A DNA stretch of 64,000 nucleotides from Clostridium omnivorum (GCF_026012015.1 NZ_BRXR01000001.1:4055501-4119500), one strand, 5' to 3'. Counted from the first letter of the stretch, positions 31,440 to 41,596 are shown. Numbers and translations are program-made. Notes: a model not told the origin generated them from the letters alone.

Positions 31440-31841
31440 ATGCAAGTTGTAATATTTAAACTAAATGATGAACAGTTTGCTGTTGAAACAGCAAAGGTTC
31501 AAAGCATAAATGATATGATGGAAATAACTAAAGTACCTAAGGCTCAAAGTCATATAAAAGGTCTTATAAATTTAAGAGGTAATATAATATCATTATTAGA
31601 TATAAATTTACTACTTGATGTAGAGAAAAAAGAAAGCAGTCAAAGTAATATCATAATTCTTGAAATTCAAGAGGAAATGGTAGGAATTACAGTTGACCAA
31701 GTTGACGAAGTATTAGATATAGAAGAAGATATAATCGAAAAGGGTGAAGATGAGAGAAAAAAAGGTTATATCAAAGGTGTTATAAATTTCAAGGATAGAA
31801 TTGTAACTCTTATAGATATTGAAAAACTACTTTTAAATTAG
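31440..31841 (+). CDS. cheW: CheW chemotaxis adaptor (second copy)
   Basis: 133 residues with the motif IKGLINLRGNIISLLDINLLL, closer to the classical CheW core than the first copy. The receptor-binding and CheA-binding segments are present. AGGGGGAA is the ribosome binding site. It lies between cheY and fliM. Confidence 0.92.
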   Translation: MQVVIFKLNDEQFAVETAKVQSINDMMEITKVPKAQSHIKGLINLRGNIISLLDINLLLDVEKKESSQSNIIILEIQEEMVGITVDQVDEVLDIEEDIIEKGEDERKKGYIKGVINFKDRIVTLIDIEKLLLN

Positions 31842-31861
31842 TAAGGAAATGAGGGGAATGT

Positions 31862-32857
31862 ATGGCAGAAGTACTATCACAAAGCGAAATAGACGCTCTC
31901 CTGTCTGCCTTATCCTCTGGTGAATTAAAACCAGACGAACTTCCAAAAGAGGAAGACAAGCAAAAAATTAAGCCATATGATTTTAGAAGTCCTCAAAAGT
32001 TCTCAAAAGAACATTTAAGGACACTGGAATTAATTTATGATAATTATTCCAGAATTATTTCTAATTATCTTACAGCTCAAGTTAGAAGCAATGTAAAGGT
32101 AAAGATAGAGTCAATAGAGCAGATTACGTATGAGGAATTTATTCACTCTGTGTCAAATCCTACTATATTAACCATTTTTAAAATGCCTCCGCTTAGTGGC
32201 TCAATATTATTTGAAACAAATCCTCAATTTGTTTATCAAATAATAGATGTTTTATTAGGTGGAGCAGGAAATGGTAAGTACAAGAATAGGGAATTTACTG
32301 ATATTGATAAAAATATTATAAGGCTTATAAACCAAAATCTAATTTCAAATATGAAATTGGCTTGGGAGGACGTTATGGAAGTAGAGCCAGAGATTGAAGG
32401 ATTAGAAACTAATCCAGCTTTAAACCAGACTATGGCGCCTACTGAGCCTGTTGCCCTAATTACTATGTCTGCAGAAATGAATAAAAGCAGTTCATTGGTG
32501 AATATTTGTATTCCTTATTTAAGTATTGAAAAGGTATTAGATAGGCTTGTAGTACAATATTGGTTCCAGGATAATGATGAGGCACTTTTAAATGAATCAC
32601 GTGAAAGGCTAAAAAACAGATTAAATATTGTAGATGTTGCAGTAACTGCAGTTCTTGGTAGTAGCAATATCACAATTGATGACTTTTTAAAGCTCAATGT
32701 AGGTGATGTGGTTACTTTAAATGAAAAGTGCAATAGCGCAGTTCAAGTTTATGTTGAAGATCAACCTCATTATTATGCAAAGCCGGGTATAGTAGGGAAA
32801 AATTTAGGAATCCAGATACTGGATATCATAGATAAGGATGTGGAAAATTATGAGTAA
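31862..32857 (+). CDS. fliM: FliM flagellar motor switch protein
   Basis: 331 residues. The N-terminal EVLSQSEIDALL motif is the CheY-P binding peptide. The middle domain is CheC-like, and the C-terminal SpoA (surface presentation of antigens) domain begins near residue 250. FliM forms the C-ring with FliG and FliY. A GAGGGGAA site precedes the ATG. Confidence 0.96.
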   Translation: MAEVLSQSEIDALLSALSSGELKPDELPKEEDKQKIKPYDFRSPQKFSKEHLRTLELIYDNYSRIISNYLTAQVRSNVKVKIESIEQITYEEFIHSVSNPTILTIFKMPPLSGSILFETNPQFVYQIIDVLLGGAGNGKYKNREFTDIDKNIIRLINQNLISNMKLAWEDVMEVEPEIEGLETNPALNQTMAPTEPVALITMSAEMNKSSSLVNICIPYLSIEKVLDRLVVQYWFQDNDEALLNESRERLKNRLNIVDVAVTAVLGSSNITIDDFLKLNVGDVVTLNEKCNSAVQVYVEDQPHYYAKPGIVGKNLGIQILDIIDKDVENYE

Positions 32858-33992
32858 TGGATTTCTTTCTCAAGAGGAAATAGATTCTCTTTTAAATGGA
32901 GGAGGCATGACTGCAGAGCCAGTACAGGAAGAGATTCTTTCTGATATAGAAAAGGATTTACTTGGTGAGATTGGAAACATATCCATGGGATCTGCCTCCA
33001 CAGCACTGTCAACTATAATAAATCAACAAGTTAATATAACGACTCCAGTGGTTTCTGTAACAACATTGAAAAGTTTAAAGGATAATTTCCAAGTTCCTAA
33101 TATTGCACTAGAGGTTAAGTATACTAGTGGAATTATGGGTGAAAACTTGTTAGTAATGAAGATAACAGATGCTGCTGTAATAGCAAACTTGATGATGGGT
33201 GGAAATGGTGTAGCAGAAAATACTGAGCTTTCAGAAATAGAGATAAGTGCTGTTTCAGAAGCAATGAATCAAATGATTGGTTCAGCTGCTACTTCTATGG
33301 CTACCATGTTTTCAAGAGAAGTTAATATATCACCTCCAGAATCTAGAATATGGAGCGATGCATCTAGCAATCTTTCAGATAATATAAACGATAATGAGGA
33401 TATAATTCTAGTATCATTTAGATTAACTATAGGTGATTTGGTTGATAGTAATATAATGCAGCTTCTTCCTGTTGAAACTGCAAAGAAAATTGTATCAATC
33501 ATGATGGGAACTGAGACTTCAGAGCCTACGAAGACAGCTGAACCTACAAAGATTGAGGAAACCGCTAAACCACAGGAAACTCAAAGACAGGAAACACATA
33601 CACAACAAAGAGTAAGCCATGAAGAACCTCAAAGTTCTTACTATCAGGAACCAGTAAGACAGCAACCGCCTGTAGAAGTACAAAAAGCTGCGTTTCAACC
33701 TTTAGGCAATGCAGCGGCTTCAGCAATACCTAAAAATATTGATTTAATCTTAGACGTACCACTAGAAATATCTGTTGTTCTTGGTAGAACAAGAAAAAAT
33801 ATAAAAGATATATTAAGTCTTGGTACTGGGTCATTAATAGAACTTGATAAATTAGCTGAAGAACCTGTAGAGATACTTGTTAATGGTAAGAGAGTGGCTT
33901 ATGGTGAAGTTGTTGTTGTAGATGAGAATTTTGGAGTTAGAATCACAAGTATAGTAAGCAGTGCAGAGAGAGTAAAAAGTTTGAGAGAGTAA
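32850..33992 (+). CDS. fliY: FliY (FliN) motor switch phosphatase
   Basis: 380 residues. After the FLSQEEIDSLL peptide comes a CheC-like domain with Asp36-x3-Glu40-x2-Asn43-x22-Pro66, and a second copy near residue 130. A Pro/Gln/Thr-rich linker spans about 215-280, and the C-terminal SpoA/FliN domain ends the protein. FliY is both a switch component and a CheY-P phosphatase in Firmicutes. The ATG at 32850 overlaps the fliM stop by 8 bases and has AAGGATG upstream; an in-frame ATG 12 bases earlier lies inside that site. Confidence 0.95.
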   Translation: MSNGFLSQEEIDSLLNGGGMTAEPVQEEILSDIEKDLLGEIGNISMGSASTALSTIINQQVNITTPVVSVTTLKSLKDNFQVPNIALEVKYTSGIMGENLLVMKITDAAVIANLMMGGNGVAENTELSEIEISAVSEAMNQMIGSAATSMATMFSREVNISPPESRIWSDASSNLSDNINDNEDIILVSFRLTIGDLVDSNIMQLLPVETAKKIVSIMMGTETSEPTKTAEPTKIEETAKPQETQRQETHTQQRVSHEEPQSSYYQEPVRQQPPVEVQKAAFQPLGNAAASAIPKNIDLILDVPLEISVVLGRTRKNIKDILSLGTGSLIELDKLAEEPVEILVNGKRVAYGEVVVVDENFGVRITSIVSSAERVKSLRE

Positions 33993-33998
33993 GTTAAG

Positions 33999-34032
33999 AA
34001 GAAATAAAGTATTAATACTTTATTTCTTTTTT
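33999..34032 (+). terminator. Intrinsic terminator after fliY
   Basis: AAGAAATAAAGTATT and its exact complement make a 15-bp palindrome followed by T6. It separates the chemotaxis operon from the flgM operon. Confidence 0.92.
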
Positions 34033-34040
34033 ATTGGGTA

Positions 34041-34067
34041 TAAATATTTTAAAAGTATAGACGATAA
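34041..34067 (+). promoter_or_regulatory. Sigma-D (FliA-type) promoter for flgM
   Basis: TAAA, 15 bases, GACGATAA, one of the best matches to the sigma-28 consensus in the window. It drives flgM and the downstream late flagellar genes. Confidence 0.85.
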
Positions 34068-34112
34068 TACTAGTAATAAATAAGGATAGTAAGGTTTAAG
34101 GAGTGTTAGATA

Positions 34113-34388
34113 ATGAAGATAAATGGTGCTAGTGTAAATAAGGTTATTAATCTCTACAATGCAAATAAACAATCAATAGAAAAAAAGGATACAAAGGTAA
34201 AGAATGATAGCATAGAAATATCTACACTAGGCAAAAAATTAAGTGATTTATCAATTGACGAAAATATTGGCAATTCAGAAGAAAAGATAGAAGCTCTTAG
34301 AAATGAAGTTAAAAATGGGACCTATAAGCCAAGTTCAGGAAATGTAGCTAAAAAAATGTTAGACATTATAGGTGAGAGAGGAATTTAG
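34113..34388 (+). CDS. flgM: FlgM anti-sigma factor
   Basis: 91 residues. The C-terminal half (EEKIEALRNEVKNGTYKPSSGNVAKKMLD) is the conserved sigma-28 binding block; the N-terminus is flexible and polar as in other FlgM proteins. It holds sigma-D until the hook-basal body exports it. It is the first gene behind a sigma-D promoter, which creates a feedback loop. Confidence 0.92.
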   Translation: MKINGASVNKVINLYNANKQSIEKKDTKVKNDSIEISTLGKKLSDLSIDENIGNSEEKIEALRNEVKNGTYKPSSGNVAKKMLDIIGERGI

Positions 34389-34390
34389 TT

Positions 34391-34798
34391 ATGAAAGATG
34401 AACTAAACAATATTTTAGAAAATGAGATGAAAGCTATAGAATTACTTTTAATTGCATTAGAAGAGCAGCATGAATGCCTTCTTAACAATGATGCAGTGAC
34501 ATTAGAAGCTTGTGTGAAAAATTTAGAAGACAAAAACAGAGAAATAGCAGACTTTGAAGTTAAAAGAAGACAAATAACAAAAGGTGAATCTATGAGTAAA
34601 ATTGTAGATGAATTAGGAGATGAAAAACTTCAGCATAATTATCGCGAAATTAGAAAACTTCTTCAAATAACCGCAATTCAGAAGGATACAAATGAACTAT
34701 TAATTAAGCAGGGGTTAGGCTTTACTAATAGAATGCTAAATATATTGAATCCTGATAGAGGTGCTAAAACTTATAATGGATATGGAAAAGTAAGATAA
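34391..34798 (+). CDS. flgN: FlgN chaperone for hook-filament junction proteins
   Basis: 135 residues, entirely helical, with the FlgN-like pattern of leucines and the motif LLIALEEQHECLL. FlgN binds FlgK and FlgL before export, and both are the next genes. The start follows a GAGAGG site 2 bases after flgM. Confidence 0.85.
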   Translation: MKDELNNILENEMKAIELLLIALEEQHECLLNNDAVTLEACVKNLEDKNREIADFEVKRRQITKGESMSKIVDELGDEKLQHNYREIRKLLQITAIQKDTNELLIKQGLGFTNRMLNILNPDRGAKTYNGYGKVR

Positions 34799-34817
34799 TA
34801 GAAAATGAGGTGTACAG

Positions 34818-36674
34818 ATGTCGGGTTTATTTTCAATTTTCAATACAGCAACAAGAGGTATGTCAACACAACAAAGGGCAATTAATGTAACTTCCCATAA
34901 TATAGCAAATGCAAATACAGAAGGTTTTAGTAGACAAAGAGTTGTTATAGAAACAACTACACCTTTTGGAATGCCTAGTTTAACTAATGCAGCAGAACCA
35001 GGGCAAATGGGTACAGGATCCCAAGTTTCTGCAATCCAAAGGGTTAGAGATAGTTTTTTAGATTACCAAGTAAGAACAGAAACTAGCGTAAAAGGTCAAT
35101 TTGATGCTAGAGAGAAGTTTTTGAGTGAAATTGAAGGAATATTAAATGAACCTGGGGATACTGGGATATCAACTCTTATAGGTAAATTCTTTGATTCATG
35201 GCAGACTTTATCACAGCAGCCACAAAGCTCAAATGCAAGAACTGTAGTAGCTCAACAAACAGCTGCATTAACTGATTCCTTAAATCATACAGCAGTTCAG
35301 CTTGACAAACTTAAAGAAAACACACAATTAATAATGAAGGATTCTATATTCGAATTAAATAATATGCTGGGTCAAATTGATCAGCTTAATCAACAAATTA
35401 TAGGTGTAAAGGTTGCTGGCAATGAACCTAATGACCTACAAGATAAAAGAGATTTACTTCTTGATCAACTAAGTGCTAAATTTAACCTAACGGTTGAAAA
35501 TAAGGAATTTGGAGGAATTGATTTAAGACCGGCTGATGCAACTGATCTTCAGGATTCTTCGGTTATAAAAGCTCAATTTAATAATAATTCTAAAAGGTTC
35601 TCATATGTAAGTAATATTGAAAAGGTTAATACTAACGGGAGCATAAGCGCTAACGGAGATGTATATAAAATTACTTATTATAAAAAGGGTAATATGTCTT
35701 CTGATGAAGATAGAGTTGAATTATATGTTTCTGGTATGTCAGCAGAAGATGTTAAACAACTAGACGAGTGTAGAGTGTTATGGGCTGAGAATGATGGTAC
35801 GGCTATAGGAACACAAATGAAAAGTTCCTTTGATAATCCTGTAGACTTTAGATCATTAAAGCTATTTAAACCTTCTTCTGGAGAACTAAAAGGATATATG
35901 TCAGTACAAGCGGATATAAATGATTATAATGATCAACTAGATAAACTTGCAAAGGCTATTGCATTTTCTGTAAATGCTGTACACAGTGGTATGGAAGATG
36001 TAACTAGTAACGGAGAGCCAAAGAAGGATTATATGCCTTATTTTGTAAATGGTGATGTAGCAAGGTATGAAAATAATAAACTTGTAAATCTAGATGATGA
36101 TCTTTTAGCGGGAAAATCAGGGGTGCTTTCTTCAGAAAAGGATATTACAGCTAAAAACATAACTATAAACAAACAGATATTAAATGATGTAATGCAAATA
36201 AAAACAAGAACACATGATAATATGTTTGATTATGAAAAAGATAATAACATTGATGGTGAAACTGATGGATCAAGGGCACTTGCAATAGCAAAATTAAGGG
36301 ACTCTTTAATTAAAATTCAAGATATAGGAAGTACAATAAACGAAAGAGCTGATTTATTCAAATATGGCGGAAATACACTTGGAAATAATGGATTAGACTT
36401 TACAAGCAATATTAACGGTATGAAGGTGGACAACTATTATAGAGATGTCATTGACCGTCTTGGTGTGCAAAATCAAGAAGCTATAAGAATGGTAAAAAAT
36501 CAAGAGTCATTATTGGATAGCTTCCAGCAATCAAGGGAATCGGTATCCGGAGTCTCATTAGATGAAGAAATGTCCAATTTAGTTCAATTCCAGCATGCTT
36601 ATCAAGCTAATGCAAAGGTTATTTCGACTGTAGACGAGCTACTAGATGTAGTTATTAACGGGCTAAAGAAATAA
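34818..36674 (+). CDS. flgK: FlgK hook-filament junction protein 1
   Basis: 618 residues. The N-terminal rod-type motif (ATRGMSTQQRAINVTSHNIANANTEGFSRQR) and the C-terminal EMSNLVQFQHAYQANAKVI pair are diagnostic. The protein caps the hook and starts filament growth. GAGGTG precedes the ATG. The middle region is a variable domain of about 300 residues. Confidence 0.96.
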   Translation: MSGLFSIFNTATRGMSTQQRAINVTSHNIANANTEGFSRQRVVIETTTPFGMPSLTNAAEPGQMGTGSQVSAIQRVRDSFLDYQVRTETSVKGQFDAREKFLSEIEGILNEPGDTGISTLIGKFFDSWQTLSQQPQSSNARTVVAQQTAALTDSLNHTAVQLDKLKENTQLIMKDSIFELNNMLGQIDQLNQQIIGVKVAGNEPNDLQDKRDLLLDQLSAKFNLTVENKEFGGIDLRPADATDLQDSSVIKAQFNNNSKRFSYVSNIEKVNTNGSISANGDVYKITYYKKGNMSSDEDRVELYVSGMSAEDVKQLDECRVLWAENDGTAIGTQMKSSFDNPVDFRSLKLFKPSSGELKGYMSVQADINDYNDQLDKLAKAIAFSVNAVHSGMEDVTSNGEPKKDYMPYFVNGDVARYENNKLVNLDDDLLAGKSGVLSSEKDITAKNITINKQILNDVMQIKTRTHDNMFDYEKDNNIDGETDGSRALAIAKLRDSLIKIQDIGSTINERADLFKYGGNTLGNNGLDFTSNINGMKVDNYYRDVIDRLGVQNQEAIRMVKNQESLLDSFQQSRESVSGVSLDEEMSNLVQFQHAYQANAKVISTVDELLDVVINGLKK

Positions 36675-36700
36675 TATTAAGTAGTAAGAGGTGAAAAATA

Positions 36701-37708
36701 ATGCGTGTAACAAATAAGATGCTTTCAAGCAGTTTTTTAGCTGATATGAGGGGAAACCTAGCTAATATGCAAAAGCTTCAGCAACAATTGACTTCAGGAA
36801 AGGAAATAAGAAGACCTTCTGATGATCCTTTCAAAGTAGCTAGAGCTATGCAGCTCACTACTGATATTAATACAAATAAGCAATATAATGAGAATATAAC
36901 AAATACCATTAACTGGCTAGATACAACTGATACTGCACTAGGACAAGCAGGAAACGTTCTTCAAAGAGTTAGAGAATTACTTGTATCAGCTGGTAACGCT
37001 GGATACAGTGTTAACGAAAGAAAAGCTGTAAAGGATGAAATAAATCAAAAAGTTGGTGAACTTGCTCAAGTTTTAAATACTAACTTTGATGGAAAGTATG
37101 TTTTTGGAGGAAGCCGAGGAACAACAAAGCCTGTTGATGTTGAAAATCGAGATGCCCTTGGAAACATAAAGAATGCTGAACTATTTTTCTACAAAAATGG
37201 CGGTGGAAAACTAGCAACAGGTGATAATGAATTAGATATGCTTTCGAGCAAGCTTCAAGTAGAAATTTCTCAAGGAGTAACAATGGATTATAATGTTACT
37301 TCAACAGATATACTTAAGTTTACAAACGAAAAAGGCGAACAAATAGATATAGCAGATTTGTTTAAAAGAATAACTAATCATTTAGATGGAAAAAATGATA
37401 GCGGTACTGCATTAGATCCAACTTCTGTAAGTAAACTTACTGGTGATGATTTACTGCAAATTACAGATTCAATAACAAACCTACTTAGAATACGTTCAGA
37501 GGTAGGGGCAAAAGAAAACAGAATGGATTCTGCCAAGGATAAAAATGAAGAAGAAAACTTTAATATGACTGAATTATTATCTAAAACTGAGGATATTGAT
37601 ATAACGCAAAAAACTATGGAGTTTGCAACAATGCAGACTGTTTATACAGCTTCACTTCAAACTAGTGCTAGGGTTATACAACCTTCATTATTGGATTACT
37701 TAAGGTAA
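36701..37708 (+). CDS. flgL: FlgL hook-filament junction protein 3
   Basis: 335 residues. MRVTNKMLSSSFLADM at the N-terminus and TMEFATMQTVYTASLQTSARVIQPSLLDYL at the C-terminus are the flagellin-like D0/D1 helices of FlgL. The GKEIRRPSDDP motif is in the expected position near residue 35. AAGAGGTG is the ribosome binding site. Confidence 0.95.
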   Translation: MRVTNKMLSSSFLADMRGNLANMQKLQQQLTSGKEIRRPSDDPFKVARAMQLTTDINTNKQYNENITNTINWLDTTDTALGQAGNVLQRVRELLVSAGNAGYSVNERKAVKDEINQKVGELAQVLNTNFDGKYVFGGSRGTTKPVDVENRDALGNIKNAELFFYKNGGGKLATGDNELDMLSSKLQVEISQGVTMDYNVTSTDILKFTNEKGEQIDIADLFKRITNHLDGKNDSGTALDPTSVSKLTGDDLLQITDSITNLLRIRSEVGAKENRMDSAKDKNEEENFNMTELLSKTEDIDITQKTMEFATMQTVYTASLQTSARVIQPSLLDYLR

Positions 37709-37784
37709 TAGAGTGTTAACTAGTTATGAAGCAATTAATGAAATATGCGCATGGATTTCCAACTAATAAAACGAGGTGGAAAAA

Positions 37785-38210
37785 ATGAAACTTAATACTA
37801 AATTTCATGGAATAGTTGAATATAATGAAGAAGATGTAATTACCTTTAAAAAGGGATTGCCAGGTTTTGAAAATTTAAGATCATTTATATTAATCCCAGT
37901 AGAGGAAAACAACATTTTTACTATACTTCACTCTATAGAAGATGACGAGGTGGGATTGTTATTAGTATCTCCTTTTGAGGCTGAGCCAGATTATGAATTA
38001 AAGCTTAACGATGAAAAAATTAATGAGTTGAAAATTGAATCTCAAAATGAAGTACTAGTGCTAAATACTGTTACATTAAGAAACAATATTAAAGAAATAA
38101 CTACTAATTTGAAGGCTCCAATTATTATAAATATAAAAGAAAAACTAGGGGAACAAATAATACTAGATAACGAAAAATACTGTATAAAACATCCTCTATT
38201 TAAGGAGTGA
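37785..38210 (+). CDS. fliW: FliW flagellar assembly factor (CsrA antagonist)
   Basis: 141 residues. The motif [18 protein letters not shown] and the ISLSP-like region identify FliW, which binds flagellin and CsrA and links filament assembly to flagellin translation. The ATG at 37785 follows GAGGTGG; the GTG at 37776 falls inside that site. It is directly followed by csrA, 4 bases later. Confidence 0.94.
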   Translation: MKLNTKFHGIVEYNEEDVITFKKGLPGFENLRSFILIPVEENNIFTILHSIEDDEVGLLLVSPFEAEPDYELKLNDEKINELKIESQNEVLVLNTVTLRNNIKEITTNLKAPIIINIKEKLGEQIILDNEKYCIKHPLFKE

Positions 38211-38214
38211 TAGA

Positions 38215-38430
38215 ATGCTGGTAGTTTCAAGAAAAAAGGGTGAATCCATATTAATAGGTGATGATATTGAAATCACTATAATTAAGGTTGAAGAGGGCGC
38301 TGTGAAAATAGCAATATCAGCACCTAAGAATATACCTATTTTGAGAAAAGAACTATATAAAGAAGTTACAGAAGAAAATAAGTTAGCTATAATTGATAAC
38401 TTTGATATACTTAAAAATTTTAAAAAATAG
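38215..38430 (+). CDS. csrA: CsrA post-transcriptional regulator
   Basis: 71 residues. [20 protein letters not shown] and the IPILRKELY segment are conserved; Leu4 and Arg44 provide the RNA contacts. CsrA binds GGA motifs in mRNA leaders. The main flagellin leader in this window has a hairpin with an AGGA loop, so flagellin 1 is the probable target. Its Shine-Dalgarno sits in the end of fliW (AAGGAGTG). Confidence 0.96.
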   Translation: MLVVSRKKGESILIGDDIEITIIKVEEGAVKIAISAPKNIPILRKELYKEVTEENKLAIIDNFDILKNFKK

Positions 38431-38447
38431 TGATGGGGGAAATAAAT

Positions 38448-38831
38448 ATGGAGTTAAGAAACATTGGCCAAGGGGGACAGGTCAATTCTGAAACTGTTAA
38501 AAATATTGATAAAAGCAACTCATATAATAGCACAGATGTGAAATATCAAGACGTTAATGATAAATCAGGTAAAGATTTAGTTGTAACTTCTATGGATAAA
38601 GATACAGATGAAAAGGCAATTAAAAAGGCTGTGGACAAATTAAATAAATTTCTTGAAGATGATAAAACTCATGCTGAATATGAAGTTCATGATAAGTTTA
38701 GGGATATAATGATAAAAATAGTAGATGACAAAACTGGCAAAGTTATTCAAGAGTTCCCACCAAAAAAGATATTGGATATGGTAGCTAAAATGTGTGAAAT
38801 GGTAGGAGTTTTGTTTGATAAGAAAGCTTAA
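38448..38831 (+). CDS. flaG: FlaG family flagellar protein
   Basis: 127 residues. The C-terminal FlaG domain reads KAVDKLNKFLEDDKTHAEYEVHDKF and VIQEFPPKKILDM; the N-terminal 50 residues are polar and unrelated to known domains. FlaG proteins affect filament length. The start at 38448 follows a GGGGGAA site; the GTG at 38430 overlaps the csrA stop and lies ahead of that site. Confidence 0.82.
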   Translation: MELRNIGQGGQVNSETVKNIDKSNSYNSTDVKYQDVNDKSGKDLVVTSMDKDTDEKAIKKAVDKLNKFLEDDKTHAEYEVHDKFRDIMIKIVDDKTGKVIQEFPPKKILDMVAKMCEMVGVLFDKKA

Positions 38832-38857
38832 TTAATAAAAAATTGGAGGTAGGTCAT

Positions 38858-39142
38858 ATGGAATTTAGATTAAATAAAATTGATACAGACTTACGCCAAA
38901 GGGTTAACGAGATTACTAAAGAAGGTAAGGTTCATGGAACAAAAAATATATCTATAAGTAAGGATGTTAGAGAAGACAAGAAAAAGAATAAAGATTTTAA
39001 AGAGTATTTGTCACAGCAAAAAAATAAAGACAAGCTTCATGTAGAAGCAATAAAGTCAGAAAATGTTGAGGTTGAGGGCTATATGGAAGGTTCAGATTCA
39101 GAGAACTCAGCAAAGGGTGTTTTTTTAGACATAAAAAAATAG
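38858..39142 (+). CDS. Small conserved-looking hypothetical protein in the flagellar operon
   Basis: 94 residues with no recognised domain. It is highly charged (KEGKVHGTKN, DVREDKKKNKDFKEYL) and has no cysteine or membrane segment. The ATG at 38858 follows GGAGGT; the TTG at 38843 overlaps it. It sits between flaG and fliS in the same transcriptional direction with short spacing, so a role in filament assembly or export is likely, but this is inference. Confidence 0.7.
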   Translation: MEFRLNKIDTDLRQRVNEITKEGKVHGTKNISISKDVREDKKKNKDFKEYLSQQKNKDKLHVEAIKSENVEVEGYMEGSDSENSAKGVFLDIKK

Positions 39143-39153
39143 GAGGGAACATC

Positions 39154-39540
39154 ATGCAAACAAGCAATGCTTATAATGCATATAGAAATAACAGCATAAA
39201 TTTTGCTTCAAAAGAACAACTCTTAATGATGCTTTTAGATGGTGCAGTAAAGTTTTCTAAAATAGGTAGACAAGCTATTTTAGATAAGGATATTCAAAAA
39301 GCACATGAGAATATTATTAAAACTCAAAACATATTTTATGAATTAGTAATATCCCTTGATTTAGCTAAGGCAGGGGACTGGGGCAAGGATATGGTTGAAT
39401 TATATGAGTTTATAATAAAAAGGCTTACTGATGCAAATATGAAGAAAGATATTAAGATAATTGATGAGATTATTCCACTTATAGAAGATATAAAAGAAAC
39501 TTGGAATGAAGCCTACAACATGTCAAAAAATATTCGATAA
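39154..39540 (+). CDS. fliS: FliS flagellin export chaperone
   Basis: 128 residues. The N-terminal NAYNAYRNNSINFASKEQLLMMLLDGA is the FliS signature. FliS wraps the flagellin C-terminus and delivers it to the export gate. AGGAGGG precedes the ATG. Confidence 0.94.
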   Translation: MQTSNAYNAYRNNSINFASKEQLLMMLLDGAVKFSKIGRQAILDKDIQKAHENIIKTQNIFYELVISLDLAKAGDWGKDMVELYEFIIKRLTDANMKKDIKIIDEIIPLIEDIKETWNEAYNMSKNIR

Positions 39541-39586
39541 CTATAAACAAAAATGGGATTTAGATTCATAATGGAGGTTGATTTAT

Positions 39587-41578
39587 ATGAGCGATATATC
39601 AGGCAGCTATAGCACACCATCTGGTATGACCGGTGCAGGTGGAGGGCAAATGTTAAGGATAACAGGTATGGCAACTGGACTTGACGTTGATGGAATGGTA
39701 AAGAAAATGATGTTAGCAGAGCAGACTAAGCTCGACAAAGTAAAACAAGCTCAGCAGTTGATAGCCTGGAGACAGCAGGCTTATCAAGATATTATTAAGG
39801 ATATTAAGGATTTACAAAATTCATTTTTTGACCCATTAACTCCAGCAAATAACTTATTATCAACTACTAATTATAATAGTCTTATAGCTTCAAGCACAAA
39901 TGCAACAGCTATAAATGCCACTGCTCAAACAGGAGCTGCTACAGGAACCTATACAATAAATGTTACTCAAATAGCACAAAGTGCTGCATTAGTTAGTAAT
40001 AGTAGTTTAAATTCACAATTTAAGGTAACAGATCCAGCTAACTGGGGTGGAGCTGGAAAATCCATAACATTTAGTGTAGATGGTGTTGACGCTTCACCTA
40101 TAGATTTATCAGGATTTACACCATCTGGGGATAACTCAAAGGATCTCCCTAATCTAGCTGCTTATATTAATAATCAAATTAGTAAAAATACAAGTTTAAA
40201 CGGCAAGGTTTCAGCATCCTATGTTCAAGATGCAAATGGAAATAATATTATTAAATTTAGTCCATTATCAACAAGTGCAATACAAATAACTTCTACTGGG
40301 GTTTCTGACATTACAACTTTGAATACAAATTTTGTTTCTGCTTCTGGAAATATGAAGCTTACTTCCTTGGATTCAACGCTAAATACAAATCTTAATTTAA
40401 ATTTAAACTATAATGGTAAAGATATAACTGTTAATTTAGACAATAGTGCAGCTGGGAAAAATGGAACAGCCACAATAAATGATTTAATCACAGCAGTTAA
40501 AACAGCTACAGGAGGACAAGTTACAGGAAGCTTTGATGATATGACGGGAAAATTTACATTACAAACTGTAAATACTGGAAGTAATACATCATTATCAATA
40601 ACTGGAAATAGTTTGACAGCAGCATTAGGATTTTCGGGTAATCAATCTAAACAGGGATTGGATGCAATAGTTCAAATAACTGCTCCAGGAGCATCCTCTC
40701 CTACAACAGTTACAGAAAATTCAAATAATTTCACATTAAATAATATGACCTATTCATTGAATAGCACAGGTAATTCATCTATATCTGTTGACAATAATAC
40801 TCAAGGCGTACATGATAAAATTAAAACATTTTTAGATAAATATAATGCGATTATAGATAAGATACAAACTAAACTAAATGAGAAAAAGAACAGTGACTAT
40901 CCACCTTTAACAGATACACAAAAGAGTACAATGAAGGATTCTGATATTACTGCATGGAATACAAAAGCTCAGCAAGGTATTCTTAGAAACGATAACAATT
41001 TGCAAAAGCTACTTTCAGATTTAAGGAGTGCATTTGTATCTCCAGTAACGGATGCTACAGGCAAAAATGTTTCTAGTGTATACTTTGGAAGTTATGGAAG
41101 TGGTGCAATAGGAATTGACACTCCAAGTGGTGCAAGTACTGCAACAGATGGTGATAAGATTTCAATATCTGATGATAGTAAGCTAAACAATGTAATATTA
41201 AATCATGGAGATGATTTAATAAAATTATTCACTAATGTAGCAACAGATAGTAATGGTAAACAAATTTTTAATCAAAGCGGTATATTTCAAAGAATGAATA
41301 CCATTCTTCAAAGTAATGTAGGATATACTGGTACAACCTTTAATAATGCAATACTTACAAAATATGCAAATGTACAAGATGATTTTAGTATTAATGGTGG
41401 TGCAGGTACAAATACTCTACCTGATCAGATTTATTATAAGCAACTGATGATAACAAAGATGGCTGCTGCTATGACAACCAAACAGGAGCAGTATTATAAG
41501 CAATTTTCTCAACTTGAGACAGCTATGAATAACTTAAATGCTCAGCAAGCACAATTGTCACAGCTAACATCAGGTTAA
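39587..41578 (+). CDS. fliD: FliD filament cap
   Basis: 663 residues. The N-terminal RITGMATGLDVDGMVKKMM segment and the C-terminal helices with QLETAMNNLNAQQAQLSQL define FliD; the central part is a variable capping domain rich in Thr, Ser and Asn. FliD polymerises flagellin at the tip. The ATG at 39587 has GGAGG at 39573-39577; the TTG at 39578 follows this directly. Confidence 0.93.
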   Translation: MSDISGSYSTPSGMTGAGGGQMLRITGMATGLDVDGMVKKMMLAEQTKLDKVKQAQQLIAWRQQAYQDIIKDIKDLQNSFFDPLTPANNLLSTTNYNSLIASSTNATAINATAQTGAATGTYTINVTQIAQSAALVSNSSLNSQFKVTDPANWGGAGKSITFSVDGVDASPIDLSGFTPSGDNSKDLPNLAAYINNQISKNTSLNGKVSASYVQDANGNNIIKFSPLSTSAIQITSTGVSDITTLNTNFVSASGNMKLTSLDSTLNTNLNLNLNYNGKDITVNLDNSAAGKNGTATINDLITAVKTATGGQVTGSFDDMTGKFTLQTVNTGSNTSLSITGNSLTAALGFSGNQSKQGLDAIVQITAPGASSPTTVTENSNNFTLNNMTYSLNSTGNSSISVDNNTQGVHDKIKTFLDKYNAIIDKIQTKLNEKKNSDYPPLTDTQKSTMKDSDITAWNTKAQQGILRNDNNLQKLLSDLRSAFVSPVTDATGKNVSSVYFGSYGSGAIGIDTPSGASTATDGDKISISDDSKLNNVILNHGDDLIKLFTNVATDSNGKQIFNQSGIFQRMNTILQSNVGYTGTTFNNAILTKYANVQDDFSINGGAGTNTLPDQIYYKQLMITKMAAAMTTKQEQYYKQFSQLETAMNNLNAQQAQLSQLTSG

Positions 41579-41596
41579 TCAGGGTGGAGAGTGTAA

